This document shows positions 23,786 through 32,031 of a stretch of DNA of 39,225 nucleotides, piece by piece. Numbering within the stretch: the stretch's first letter is position 1; every line of letters starts with the position of its first letter. The stretch covers positions 1 through 39,225 of the forward strand of contig SFJA01000007.1 of assembly GCA_004556005.1 (NCBI GenBank), in the 5' to 3' direction. This stretch comes from Bacteroidales bacterium. Lineage in GTDB: Bacteria > Bacteroidota > Bacteroidia > Bacteroidales > UBA932. The notes below the pieces were generated by a model, which had not been told where the DNA came from, did no database searches, and saw nothing but the letters and a program-made list of their open reading frames with translations. Both the position numbers and the translations under genes were made by a program.

Positions 23786-23823
23786 CAAAGATAGTAAAAA
23801 GAATGGAATAATTTATAATTTTG
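23786..23823. promoter_or_regulatory. Divergent -7 boxes for the subtilase and methyltransferase genes
   Basis: Minus strand TATCTTTG (23793-23786) lies 22 bases before the subtilase start. Plus strand TAATTTTG (23816-23823) lies only 5 bases before the methyltransferase ATG, so that transcript may be leaderless or nearly so. No convincing -33 boxes are seen. Confidence 0.45.
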
Positions 23824-23828
23824 CAGAT

Positions 23829-25031
23829 ATGAAAGAAAGTTTTGCCGACATATTGAAGCAAATAGAGACTCGCCGCGCCAGCAAGCTCAAGGCCAAACTG
23901 CCCGGATGGGATATTGCCAAAGGTATAGTACTGCCTGACGATCTTGCACTGGAACAATGTTCGGGAAGCGCTGCAGCGCGATACAAGTCGGGTCTTGCAA
24001 AGCGCTTTTCCGGCAAGGATAAACCTCGCATCGCCGACCTTACAGGAGGTCTCGGGGTTGACTCTCTTGCCTTTGCCGAACTCGGAGGCGAAGTCCTCTA
24101 CAACGAAAGGGAAAGCACTCGCGCAGAAGCTGCGGAAAAGAATTTCAAGATATTCGGGGCGAATAACATTTCATTGAACAGCAAGGATATACGCCCGGGA
24201 CAGCAAGACTGGCAGAGTATGCTTGAAGCATTCTTCCCTGACCTTTTGTACCTTGATCCGGCAAGGCGGGACGGGGTTGGGAAAAAGGTATTCCGGCTGG
24301 AAGACTGCAGTCCGGACGTTTCTGCTCTGCTTCCCGAACTCACTGCAATCTGCCCCAGAATCATGCTCAAGCTCTCCCCTATGGCAGACATTTCCGTCCT
24401 GTGCTCCAGCTTGCAGGGACTGCAGGAACTTCATATAGTCCAGCTCGCAGGCGAGGTCAAGGAACTCCTCTGCCTGATCGATGCAGCACGCAGCGATGAG
24501 AGCGAAGAAACTCTCATAGTGCTCAGCGAACTCTCTGACCCGTGCAAGACCTGGTCTTTCCGCCGCTCGGAAGAGGCTGCTTGCAGGGTCGCTTACGGAG
24601 CACCCGTACAGGCAGACTATCTCTACGAACCCGAAGCGGCGCTCTCGAAGGCAGGCGCGTTCAAACTTCCCTGCTCTCTTGCCGGCGTCCATAAGGCAGC
24701 AGCCTCCACCCACCTGTATCTCAGCGATTCAGCACTCCCTCGCGAAGGCATCAGCAGCTTTCTGAAACCATTTATTACGGTCGAATTGTTCCCTCTCGAC
24801 AAGGCTTCCCTGAAGCTTGCAGGACGTAAGTATCCGAGGGCTGAGGTCAGCGCCCGGAACATTCCGATGACCAGCGACGAACTCCGGAAGCGGCTTGGAG
24901 TGAAAAGCGGTCCGGAGTATCACATATTCGGATTCAGCACCCCTTCGGGGCGAATTCTGGCAGTTTGCAGGCCTTGCAACGGATGTCAGGACGGCGTCAG
25001 CGGCTCAGTCCCGGGAGATCAGATGCCTTGA
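23829..25031 (+). CDS. THUMP-like class I SAM-dependent methyltransferase (PG_1098 type)
   Basis: A conserved Bacteroidota methyltransferase of 400 residues, probably acting on RNA. An N-terminal helical part (1-65) is followed by a Rossmann fold with SAM motif I ADLTGGLGVDSLAF (69-82), the acidic residue after strand 2 in LYNERE, and YLDPARRD (141-148) at the motif IV position. The C-terminal part (about 280-385) fits the THUMP-like/ferredoxin-like domain of this family. Motif IV reads DPAR rather than the NPPY or DPPY of base N-methyltransferases, and the substrate is not known to me. The final residues, rich in Cys and Gly, run into a 27-base overlap with the convergent DPP-IV gene, so the tail may be unconserved. 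Confidence 0.82.
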   Translation: MKESFADILKQIETRRASKLKAKLPGWDIAKGIVLPDDLALEQCSGSAAARYKSGLAKRFSGKDKPRIADLTGGLGVDSLAFAELGGEVLYNERESTRAEAAEKNFKIFGANNISLNSKDIRPGQQDWQSMLEAFFPDLLYLDPARRDGVGKKVFRLEDCSPDVSALLPELTAICPRIMLKLSPMADISVLCSSLQGLQELHIVQLAGEVKELLCLIDAARSDESEETLIVLSELSDPCKTWSFRRSEEAACRVAYGAPVQADYLYEPEAALSKAGAFKLPCSLAGVHKAAASTHLYLSDSALPREGISSFLKPFITVELFPLDKASLKLAGRKYPRAEVSARNIPMTSDELRKRLGVKSGPEYHIFGFSTPSGRILAVCRPCNGCQDGVSGSVPGDQMP

Positions 25032-26870
25032 CCAGAAGAGGTGGTCGGACTCCCTCGAGTGTGCCCCCTGATAGCCCCTGTAGCCGTGCATTCCGTCAGG
25101 ATAAATCATCAGATCGAACTGGAAGCCAATGCGTTGCAGGGCATCACAAAGCTGGAGGGTGCTCTGGAAATGCACGTTGTCATCTCCCGTTCCGTGTGTG
25201 AGTTTAAGCACCGGATCCTTTCCTTCAGGACCACCAAGACGAGGCTTGACCTTATCGAGATTGGCTATGACTCCGGCCTTTGCATAGCCTTCCGGATTAG
25301 CCTGTGGCGTATCCATAAACCTTTCAGTATAATGAGAGTCGTACAGAGTCCAGTCATAAACACCGCCACCTGCGATACCGCAGCAGAAATGTTCAGGATG
25401 GCAGAGAACCAGCATTGCAGTCGTGGTTCCGCCGAAAGAAAAGCCTTGTACGCCTATGCGTGAGCCATCAACAAAAGGAAGATTGGAAAGCCATTGCGCC
25501 CAGGCAATGTAATCCTGCCTTTCGATGACAGTCATCTGACCGAATGCCTGGTCCATACCCCTGCGACCGTTTTCGCCAGAGCTTCGAGGATCGACTACAA
25601 TAGTAATGATTCCGTTCTCCCAGGCCCAGCGGTCAGATGCGTCCCTGTCATTCCATCTGTCTCTTACATAAGGAGTTCCGGGACCACCGTACAGGGTCAT
25701 TATTACAGGGTATTTCTTGTTCGGGTCAAAGTCCCGAGGCATTGCCATAAGACCGTAAAGTTCAAATCCGTCATTCTCGATGCATACAATCTCAGGTTCA
25801 GGACCGGGTGCAGGCTCGGCCGAAGGTGAAATGATGCGCAGTCCGTCAGAAAAGTTCTTCGCATAGAGACTTCCCTCGATCTCGCGCCACGGAATGCGTG
25901 CTGTGGACTGCCTGCAGGTGAAATGCTTGCCGTCTTCGCTGATACGTACAAGGTAGGAATACAGTTCAGGGTCAGTAAGGCTTGTAATTCTGCCCTTGCG
26001 GTCAAGGCGGTAAAGAGCCGGATGGAGACGCGAATCGCGCCTTGCAGTAAACCAGACATCTCCCTTTTTCTCATCGACCTTCAATATGGAGATATCCCAG
26101 TTGCGACCATCGGTCAGGCGTTTGAACTTGCTTCCGTCATAGGACAGGAAATAAATCTGCTGCCAGCCAGTCTCGAAAGAACGCGCCATATACAGCCCGC
26201 TGTCAGTAAAATAAATCTCTTCAATCCAGTCGAGCCAGGTATCGTAATGTTCGTGATATACATTTTTCAGGCTGCCGTCCGACGCATCAACCGCAAAGAG
26301 GTCAAGGTCAGACTGACGGCGCGGCTCGCGTGCAACGTAGAAACTGCGCGAGTCACTCGACCAGAACGGGATGCCGAAATACTGGTCCACACCCGGGTCA
26401 AATGCTGCATCGACGCTTGTTGGCTTGCCGCTTTCCCTTATGTCTGTTATGTCGGCTATCCTTACGGTAACTTCGGGGTTGGTATCGCCGGCTTTAGGGT
26501 AACGGGTAAGGTTCAGAGAACCGTATTGACCGAACGGAGAATAGATTGGAAAAACGGGAACCTTGCTGTTGTCAAAGCGGTAATAGCCGATTTTTTTAGA
26601 ATCGGGACTCCACCAGAATGCCTTGTAGAACGAGGCCCTGCCGAGTATCTCCTCATAATAAACCCAGGAGGCATAACCGTTGAGAATCACGTCCGAACCG
26701 TCCGTGGTCAGGGCCCATTCCTTAGCTTCGGCAATATCGCGTACCCATAGGTCGCCTCCCCTCGTAAAGGCCTCCATTGTTCCGTCAGGCGAAGTTGTTA
26801 CATTTACGTCATCCGCCCCGGAAACAGCCACGGGGGCAAGCAGGGCAAGCATCAAGCACAAAAGTTTCAT
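25005..26870 (-). CDS. Dipeptidyl peptidase IV (S9B), short N-terminus
   Basis: A periplasmic serine exopeptidase that removes X-Pro or X-Ala dipeptides from peptide N-termini. The 621 residues have a signal peptide (1-19), a beta-propeller with the N-terminus-binding Glu73-Glu74 in ASWVYYEEIL, and an alpha/beta-hydrolase domain from about 360 with Ser478 (GFSFGG), Asp564 (GDDNVHF) and His595 (MHGYRG). The blocks YDWTLYDSHYTERFMDTP and LTTDGSDVILNG are hallmark DPP-IV. Family members in this phylum usually have about 720 residues; about 100 residues of the first propeller blades are missing, with the signal peptide joined directly to the later blade. The start overlaps the upstream helicase gene by 4 bases (ATGA), so it belongs to that operon. 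Confidence 0.92.
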   Translation of the reverse strand: MKLLCLMLALLAPVAVSGADDVNVTTSPDGTMEAFTRGGDLWVRDIAEAKEWALTTDGSDVILNGYASWVYYEEILGRASFYKAFWWSPDSKKIGYYRFDNSKVPVFPIYSPFGQYGSLNLTRYPKAGDTNPEVTVRIADITDIRESGKPTSVDAAFDPGVDQYFGIPFWSSDSRSFYVAREPRRQSDLDLFAVDASDGSLKNVYHEHYDTWLDWIEEIYFTDSGLYMARSFETGWQQIYFLSYDGSKFKRLTDGRNWDISILKVDEKKGDVWFTARRDSRLHPALYRLDRKGRITSLTDPELYSYLVRISEDGKHFTCRQSTARIPWREIEGSLYAKNFSDGLRIISPSAEPAPGPEPEIVCIENDGFELYGLMAMPRDFDPNKKYPVIMTLYGGPGTPYVRDRWNDRDASDRWAWENGIITIVVDPRSSGENGRRGMDQAFGQMTVIERQDYIAWAQWLSNLPFVDGSRIGVQGFSFGGTTTAMLVLCHPEHFCCGIAGGGVYDWTLYDSHYTERFMDTPQANPEGYAKAGVIANLDKVKPRLGGPEGKDPVLKLTHGTGDDNVHFQSTLQLCDALQRIGFQFDLMIYPDGMHGYRGYQGAHSRESDHLFWSRHLISRD

Positions 26871-28300
26871 AAAAAGAATCTGTCTTTGAAATTAACCAGA
26901 TATACCTTTTCCACCGCTCGAGTAAGAGCGGTGTACATCCATTTCATATCGTCAGTCGTAAGTTCATCCTGCCAGAAAGGGTTGTCGATAAAGACGCATT
27001 TCCACTGACCGCCCTGCGACTTGTGACCGGTAATAGCTTCAGCATACTTGATCTGGAGAGCATTGTAATACGGGTCTTCCCTCACCATGGAGTAGCGCTT
27101 GCGTTTGCTTCTGCAGTCGGCATAGTCGGCGCTTACGCCCAGGAACAGCTGATTCTGCTGTTCGTAACTGAGAGATGCGGACTCTGAGCCAAGGGTATCG
27201 GTACATATCTTGGCATTGACCGTGACATCATCATAATCTGGAAAACTCAGACGAGCATTGGCAAAATGCAGCCCGTAGCGTTCCTCGTGGTCCCTTACGC
27301 TCTCCAGAACGGCAATGTCACCGTTGGCGATATAGTCAAGTCCCTCTGCATCATCCACAAACTGATAGCAGTTGCGGACTATCATAAGCCTCTCGCCGCG
27401 TATCAATTCCTCGTCGCGGAACAGAACCTGAGCCCTGATTCCGGCATTGTATCGGTTCGCTCTCCTGTTTGACCTGCACAGAACTATGGTCTCATCCTCA
27501 CCGTAGCGGGAATACGCATCCGAGAGGGTTTCTATCAATTCTGCCCCGCTGACCCTTTCTATATCAGTGCAGTCCCTGAGGTCAAACTGAAGATTGTCCA
27601 CAAAGGAATAGGGCCCGGATTCGGCAATGAGATTGCGGAGCATGGTTGCATTTTGAAGTATCCCGGACACAGATGCCTGCCTTACTACCGTGGTCAGGGT
27701 TTCAAATCGAACCCCGCCATAAAGTTCCATGTGCCCGGGTGATAGTGCCGGAGATTCTTCAAGCCCCACTGGCGGAAGCTGGGCGCAGTCCCCAATCATG
27801 ATGAGTCGGCAGTTGTCTCCGTTCCTAACAAACTGGATTAGGTCAGAGAGCAGGTTACCCGTTCCGAATGCCATTGTCCCGCTGCGCGCGGGATCTTCAA
27901 TGCCGATGAGAGAAACCTCATCAACAACAAACAGGGCTTCCTTTGACTTGTTGGGCATAAGGGAAAACTGCCCGAATCCGTCATCACCGACGGACTTTTG
28001 CCTGTAGATATGCTTGTGGACAGTATATGCCTTCTTGCCTGAAAAACCGGAAAGTACCTTGGCGGACCGCCCTGTAGGTGCAAGAAGCACGGTGGGAACC
28101 TTGAGCTCCGAAAAAGCATTGATTACAGATGAAATGGCAGTGGTTTTTCCTGTGCCGGCATAGCCGTTCACGACAAGAATGTCGTGTTCGTCAGAAACCG
28201 CAAAATCCGCAACGCTCCTGAACAGCCTGTCCTGACAGACGGTAGGTTCATTGCTGAAATGCTTGAGGAAACTTTGGTACAAAAAGTCCGCCCTGCCCAT
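26867..28300 (-). CDS. RecD-like superfamily 1 DNA helicase
   Basis: An ATP-dependent 5'-3' helicase-like protein of 477 residues, related to the RecD/Dda group. It has Walker A GYAGTGKTT (46-54), the motif Ib-like APTGRSAKVL, Walker B VVDEVSLI (125-132), motif III-type DCAQLPPVG, and the C-terminal UvrD-like motif with HKSQGGQW (motif V) and YTALTRA (motif VI). No nuclease domain or RecB/RecC partner is seen. A stand-alone helicase of this length is common in Bacteroidota and may act in repair or fork restart; its role is unproven. It starts 3 bases after a membrane receptor-like gene and overlaps DPP-IV by 4, an unexplained gene combination. Confidence 0.88.
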   Translation of the reverse strand: MGRADFLYQSFLKHFSNEPTVCQDRLFRSVADFAVSDEHDILVVNGYAGTGKTTAISSVINAFSELKVPTVLLAPTGRSAKVLSGFSGKKAYTVHKHIYRQKSVGDDGFGQFSLMPNKSKEALFVVDEVSLIGIEDPARSGTMAFGTGNLLSDLIQFVRNGDNCRLIMIGDCAQLPPVGLEESPALSPGHMELYGGVRFETLTTVVRQASVSGILQNATMLRNLIAESGPYSFVDNLQFDLRDCTDIERVSGAELIETLSDAYSRYGEDETIVLCRSNRRANRYNAGIRAQVLFRDEELIRGERLMIVRNCYQFVDDAEGLDYIANGDIAVLESVRDHEERYGLHFANARLSFPDYDDVTVNAKICTDTLGSESASLSYEQQNQLFLGVSADYADCRSKRKRYSMVREDPYYNALQIKYAEAITGHKSQGGQWKCVFIDNPFWQDELTTDDMKWMYTALTRAVEKVYLVNFKDRFFL

Positions 28301-28302
28301 CG

Positions 28303-29148
28303 TTATTCTTCATTCTTGTCACCGTAAGAATCGCGACGCAATGTCCTGATACGTGAGCGCAGCTGACGGTTTTCCTCCGCAATTTCCGATATCCCGTCAT
28401 TGAGAGCGGCGAGCTGGTCGTCTCCGTCGAAACGGTAGTTGTACTTCTTGTCGTTGCTTCTGTATGCATTGAGCGCATCAAGCATCCTGTAAAGCGGATT
28501 GATGTAGGTTCTTATCATAAAGAATCCGAGTACAAGGAAAAGAAGTACGGTTACTGCCACTGCGATAATCTCAGGAACTATTGCCCTGTAAAGTCCGTTG
28601 TCAAATGCCGAGGAGGCATCGTTCAGCACAATGGTAAGTTCGGCGGACTGTCCGGCAAGATAGTACAGAAGCCTGTCATGGCTCGGTTTCAGGGTTTCGA
28701 AATACCACATGCGGCTATCGACAAAATCTGCGACTATCACGTTCTCAAGTTCCGAAGCGAGCGCAAGATAGGCGTCAAGCAGATATATTACGGAATCGGC
28801 AGCCTGACTGCTCATACGGTTTGCGGGATCCTTGGCTATGGCATAAATGCTTGAAGCAAAAGCCTCCCGGTCAAATACGGGAAGATGCTCGGTACTCTCT
28901 TCACCTACGCAGGACAGGATATTGAGATTATAATTTTCCAGATTAGTGATGGATGCCCTCAAGTCGTTGATAGCCTTGGTGTTACCTGCGATGTCCTCAA
29001 GTTTGCCGGCAACCCTGCGGTACTCGACAAGAGAAATGACGGCACCCAGGCCGAGTATTATGGCAATGGAAACCAGAGAGATAATCAGTCTGGAACGCAT
29101 TGACTTTATTGTATCTGTTCCTGAATTGGCAGGACGAATCGGACTCAT
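28303..29148 (-). CDS. Two-TM membrane receptor-like protein with HAMP-like domain and no output domain
   Basis: I do not recognise this as a named family. The 281 residues contain a short basic N-terminus, TM1 (about 21-42), a helical periplasmic region (about 45-188), TM2 (about 190-214), and a HAMP-like segment (about 214-262) with the marks of both helices: INPLYRMLDALNAY and GDDQLAALNDGISEI. A coiled coil of about 15 residues and a charged tail ending DSYGDKNEE follow. This is the topology of histidine-kinase or chemoreceptor sensors, but no kinase, cyclase, GGDEF or methyl-accepting part follows. Start could also be Met17 (29100). It is 3 bases upstream of the helicase gene, so is co-expressed. 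It may signal through a partner protein, or only anchor one. Confidence 0.72.
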   Translation of the reverse strand: MSPIRPANSGTDTIKSMRSRLIISLVSIAIILGLGAVISLVEYRRVAGKLEDIAGNTKAINDLRASITNLENYNLNILSCVGEESTEHLPVFDREAFASSIYAIAKDPANRMSSQAADSVIYLLDAYLALASELENVIVADFVDSRMWYFETLKPSHDRLLYYLAGQSAELTIVLNDASSAFDNGLYRAIVPEIIAVAVTVLLFLVLGFFMIRTYINPLYRMLDALNAYRSNDKKYNYRFDGDDQLAALNDGISEIAEENRQLRSRIRTLRRDSYGDKNEE

Positions 29149-29162
29149 TTTTTAAAAATTTT

Positions 29163-29203
29163 CAAAATTATGGCAAATATACGGAAAATAATCATTACTT
29201 TTG
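29163..29203. promoter_or_regulatory. -7 boxes between the HAMP-like gene and the ROK gene
   Basis: Plus strand TACTTTTG (29196-29203) lies 20 bases before the ROK gene. Minus strand boxes TAATTTTG (29170-29163) and TATATTTG (29181-29174) both fit TAnnTTTG for the receptor-like gene. No consensus -33 elements accompany them. The second plus-strand match TACATTTG at 29214-29221 is too close to the ATG at 29224 to be useful unless the mRNA is leaderless. Confidence 0.45.
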
Positions 29204-29223
29204 TATGATTTATTACATTTGAT

Positions 29224-30426
29224 ATGAGTAGAACCTTCCTTGACGACCAAAGCAGCAAAAATGCTCAGACCAAACGAGAGATAATCCGACTCTGCATACA
29301 GAACAACACGCACAGCATAGCGGACTTCAGCCACGGTTTGGGAATCAGCGTTCCTACCATCACCAAACTCATTGGAGAACTGATAGAAGAAGGCTTCCTG
29401 CAGGACGAGGGCAAACTCGGTACTGCCGGTGGCCGCAGACCGATCATTTACGGTCTCAATCCCGAAGCCGGTTATTTCGTGGGAGTCGATGTCGCCAGGC
29501 ATCATTTCCATATGGCTGTGTGCAACTTCAAGGGTGAAGTCGTACACTTCATCAAGGATATAGAATTTGTCCTCGAAGCGAGCGAAGAGTCCATCAAGAA
29601 TATGAGCGCCCGCATCAAGGAAGAGGTCGGCAGCGTCGGCATCGACTGTAACAAGATACTCGGAGTGGGCGTCAGCCTGTCTGGCCGCGTGAACCCCGAA
29701 AAGGGCTACAGCCTGACTTATTTCGTATCGGAGGACATTCCTCTCACGGCAGCATTCACCCAGCAGCTCGGAGTTCCCGTATCGGTGGACAACGACTCCC
29801 GCGCGATGGCTTTCGGAGAGTATATGCATCTTGGAAAAAATGCCAGCAAGGACCTGATATTCATCAATTTGAGCTGGGGCCTCGGTATGGGTATGATACT
29901 GGACGGCCATCTGTATTACGGCAAGTCGGGATTTTCCGGAGAGATAGGACACTTCCCTCTTCTGGACAACGAGCTGATCTGCCGCTGCGGCAAGGTCGGA
30001 TGCCTTGAAACCGGCGCGTCAGGTTCGGCATTGCACAGGATGGTAATCGAAAAGCTCAGACAGGGCAGAAAGTCTTCCCTCTCCACCATCTTCCTGACCA
30101 AGGGTGACGTTGAACTCGAGGAGATTCTCCAGGCTATCAGGGAAGAGGACGTGCTTGCAATCGAATGCATTGGAGAGATTGGCGAGACCCTCGGAAGAGG
30201 TGTTGCCGGTGTCATCAACATATTCAACCCCGGACTTGTGGTCATAGGAGGAAGGCTGATTGTCGGAAAGGATTACCTGCGTCTGCCAATCAAGACCGCG
30301 GTAAACAAACTCTCTCTTTCCCGTGTCACATCCGACACCAAAATCAGGTTGTCAGAACTCGGCGGACGTGCCGCTTCCATAGGCAACTGCCTGCTTTCCA
30401 GGGCAAAAATTCTGGGTTTAATGTAA
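29224..30426 (+). CDS. ROK family transcriptional regulator (NagC/XylR type)
   Basis: A sugar-responsive repressor with a kinase-like fold. The 400 residues start with a winged helix-turn-helix (about 17-62, with SIADFSHGLGISVPTITKLI). The ROK domain follows: phosphate loop GVDVARHHFH near 87, sugar-binding DNDSRAMAFGE (189-199), glycine-rich SWGLGMGMILDG, and the zinc signature with His243 and Cys253, Cys255, Cys260 in ICRCGKVGCLE. The HTH makes it a regulator rather than a sugar kinase. No sugar-use genes are adjacent; it leads a plus-strand unit with a HerA-like ATPase 12 bases downstream. The ligand cannot be named; relatives answer to N-acetylglucosamine, glucose or xylose. Confidence 0.92.
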   Translation: MSRTFLDDQSSKNAQTKREIIRLCIQNNTHSIADFSHGLGISVPTITKLIGELIEEGFLQDEGKLGTAGGRRPIIYGLNPEAGYFVGVDVARHHFHMAVCNFKGEVVHFIKDIEFVLEASEESIKNMSARIKEEVGSVGIDCNKILGVGVSLSGRVNPEKGYSLTYFVSEDIPLTAAFTQQLGVPVSVDNDSRAMAFGEYMHLGKNASKDLIFINLSWGLGMGMILDGHLYYGKSGFSGEIGHFPLLDNELICRCGKVGCLETGASGSALHRMVIEKLRQGRKSSLSTIFLTKGDVELEEILQAIREEDVLAIECIGEIGETLGRGVAGVINIFNPGLVVIGGRLIVGKDYLRLPIKTAVNKLSLSRVTSDTKIRLSELGGRAASIGNCLLSRAKILGLM

Positions 30427-30438
30427 ATTCCAATTCAA

Positions 30439-32031
30439 ATGTACGATATAGAAAAAGGACTATACGTTGCACACGGCCCTAAGGGGCCGATTTGCATCAA
30501 CGGCAAAATGATCAACCGCCACGGGCTTGTTGCCGGAGCAACCGGCACAGGAAAGACCGTCTCTCTCCAAGTGCTTGCGGAAACCTTCAGCCAGGCTGGC
30601 ATCCCGTGCTTCATGGCCGATATGAAAGGCGACCTTTCCGGCATAAGCCAGACCGGAAAGATGACAGGATTCATAGAAAAGCGCTGTGCCCAGTTCGGCA
30701 TCGACAATCCTGCCTTCGGCGCCTGTCCGGTGCGCTTCTACGACGTTTTCGGCGAGCAGGGACACCCTATGCGCACTACCATATCCAATATGGGACCTCA
30801 GCTGCTCAGCCGTCTGCTGTCGCTCAATGACACGCAGTCCGGAGTGCTGGACATAGTATTCAAGGCGGCGGACGACAACGGCTTGCTGCTCATAGACCTG
30901 AAGGACCTCAGGGCCATGCTCGTGCATGTGGGAGAACACGCGGCAGAATTGTCCCGGACCTACGGAAACATCAGCCAGGCGAGCATCGGGGCAATACAGC
31001 GTGCGCTGCTGTCGCTCGAAAATCAGGGTGCGGACAAATTCTTCGCTGAACCTGCGTTCGACATCGAAGACCTTTTCGACACCGTTGACGGCAGGGGCGT
31101 GCTGAGCATACTTGCAGCTGACAAGCTGATGCTCAATCCAAAGCTTTACTCAAGCTTCCTGCTCTGGCTGCTCAGCGACATTTATGCAAGGCTGCCTGAA
31201 GTCGGCGACCTGCCTCTGCCAAAGCTCGTCTTTTTCTTTGACGAGGCGCACACGCTATTTACGGATACGCCTAAGGCATTGACAGACAAGATAGAACAGG
31301 TTATTAGACTTATTCGAAGCAAGGGCGTTGGCGTTTACTTCATCACACAAAGCCCAACCGACATTCCTGATGCTGTACTCGGGCAGCTCGGAAACCGCAT
31401 CCAGCACGCACTCAGGGCATATACGCCTAAAGACCAGAAGGCGGTAAGGGCGGCGGCGGAAACCTTCCGCAGCAATCCTGATTTTAAGACCGAAGATGCT
31501 ATTACGGAACTCGAAACCGGCGAGGCCCTCGTTTCCTTCCTTGACGAGAAGGGTGCTCCAAGCATTGTGGAGCGTGCAAAGATACTCTTCCCGCTCAGCC
31601 AGATAGGAGCCGTTACCGCAGGGCAGAGGCTCGACATACTCAATGCTTCAGACGTTGCAGGAAAATACGACGAGGTAATCGACCGCGAAAGCGCATTCGA
31701 AGTCCTTCTTGCCGACAAGCAGAAGGCGGAAGAGGAACAGATGCATCAGCAGGAGGCGGTCGAGCAGGCCAGGGAGCGCAGCGCCAGGGAAAGCAAAGGA
31801 AAGAAGGGAAGCACCCTTGGCGAGATAGGAGCGACAGTGCTCAGCGCTGCAGTAGGAGCTGCAATCACCAGCATCACCCGAAGCGCCGGAACTGCGGCTT
31901 CAAATGCCATAACCGGCAAGAAAAGCAAGAAACAGACAGGTAAGGACATCGCTGGAAAAGCCGTCAGCAGCGCTACCAGCACAGCCCTCAGGAAATTGAC
32001 CAGAAGCATATTGGGAAGCCTTGTCAAGTAG
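30439..32031 (+). CDS. HerA-like ATPase, DUF853 (YjgR) family
   Basis: A FtsK/HerA-superfamily ATPase of 530 residues. It has Walker A AGATGTGKT (32-40), Walker B LVFFFDEAHTLF (263-274) and a later arginine-bearing segment with TQSPTDIPDAVLGQLGNRIQH typical of HerA-like proteins. From about 430 the sequence becomes charged and then Ala/Ser/Gly-rich, with a glycine-zipper-like stretch (VLSAAVGAAITSI), as in YjgR relatives. No NurA nuclease is encoded nearby, so it is not the classical HerA-NurA resection pair; the cellular role of DUF853 proteins is unsettled. It begins 12 bases after the ROK gene, and its last 11 bases overlap the start of the M23 peptidase. Confidence 0.85.
   Translation: MYDIEKGLYVAHGPKGPICINGKMINRHGLVAGATGTGKTVSLQVLAETFSQAGIPCFMADMKGDLSGISQTGKMTGFIEKRCAQFGIDNPAFGACPVRFYDVFGEQGHPMRTTISNMGPQLLSRLLSLNDTQSGVLDIVFKAADDNGLLLIDLKDLRAMLVHVGEHAAELSRTYGNISQASIGAIQRALLSLENQGADKFFAEPAFDIEDLFDTVDGRGVLSILAADKLMLNPKLYSSFLLWLLSDIYARLPEVGDLPLPKLVFFFDEAHTLFTDTPKALTDKIEQVIRLIRSKGVGVYFITQSPTDIPDAVLGQLGNRIQHALRAYTPKDQKAVRAAAETFRSNPDFKTEDAITELETGEALVSFLDEKGAPSIVERAKILFPLSQIGAVTAGQRLDILNASDVAGKYDEVIDRESAFEVLLADKQKAEEEQMHQQEAVEQARERSARESKGKKGSTLGEIGATVLSAAVGAAITSITRSAGTAASNAITGKKSKKQTGKDIAGKAVSSATSTALRKLTRSILGSLVK

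Noticed and set aside
24939..24950. CCCCTTCGGGG hairpin near the end of the methyltransferase gene
   Set aside because: Only three stable base pairs around a UUCG loop with no T-run; too weak to call a terminator.
29152..29952. Minus-strand open frame of 266 codons opposite the ROK gene
   Set aside because: Antisense to an intact ROK regulator whose zinc motif and HTH are clear; no family resemblance.
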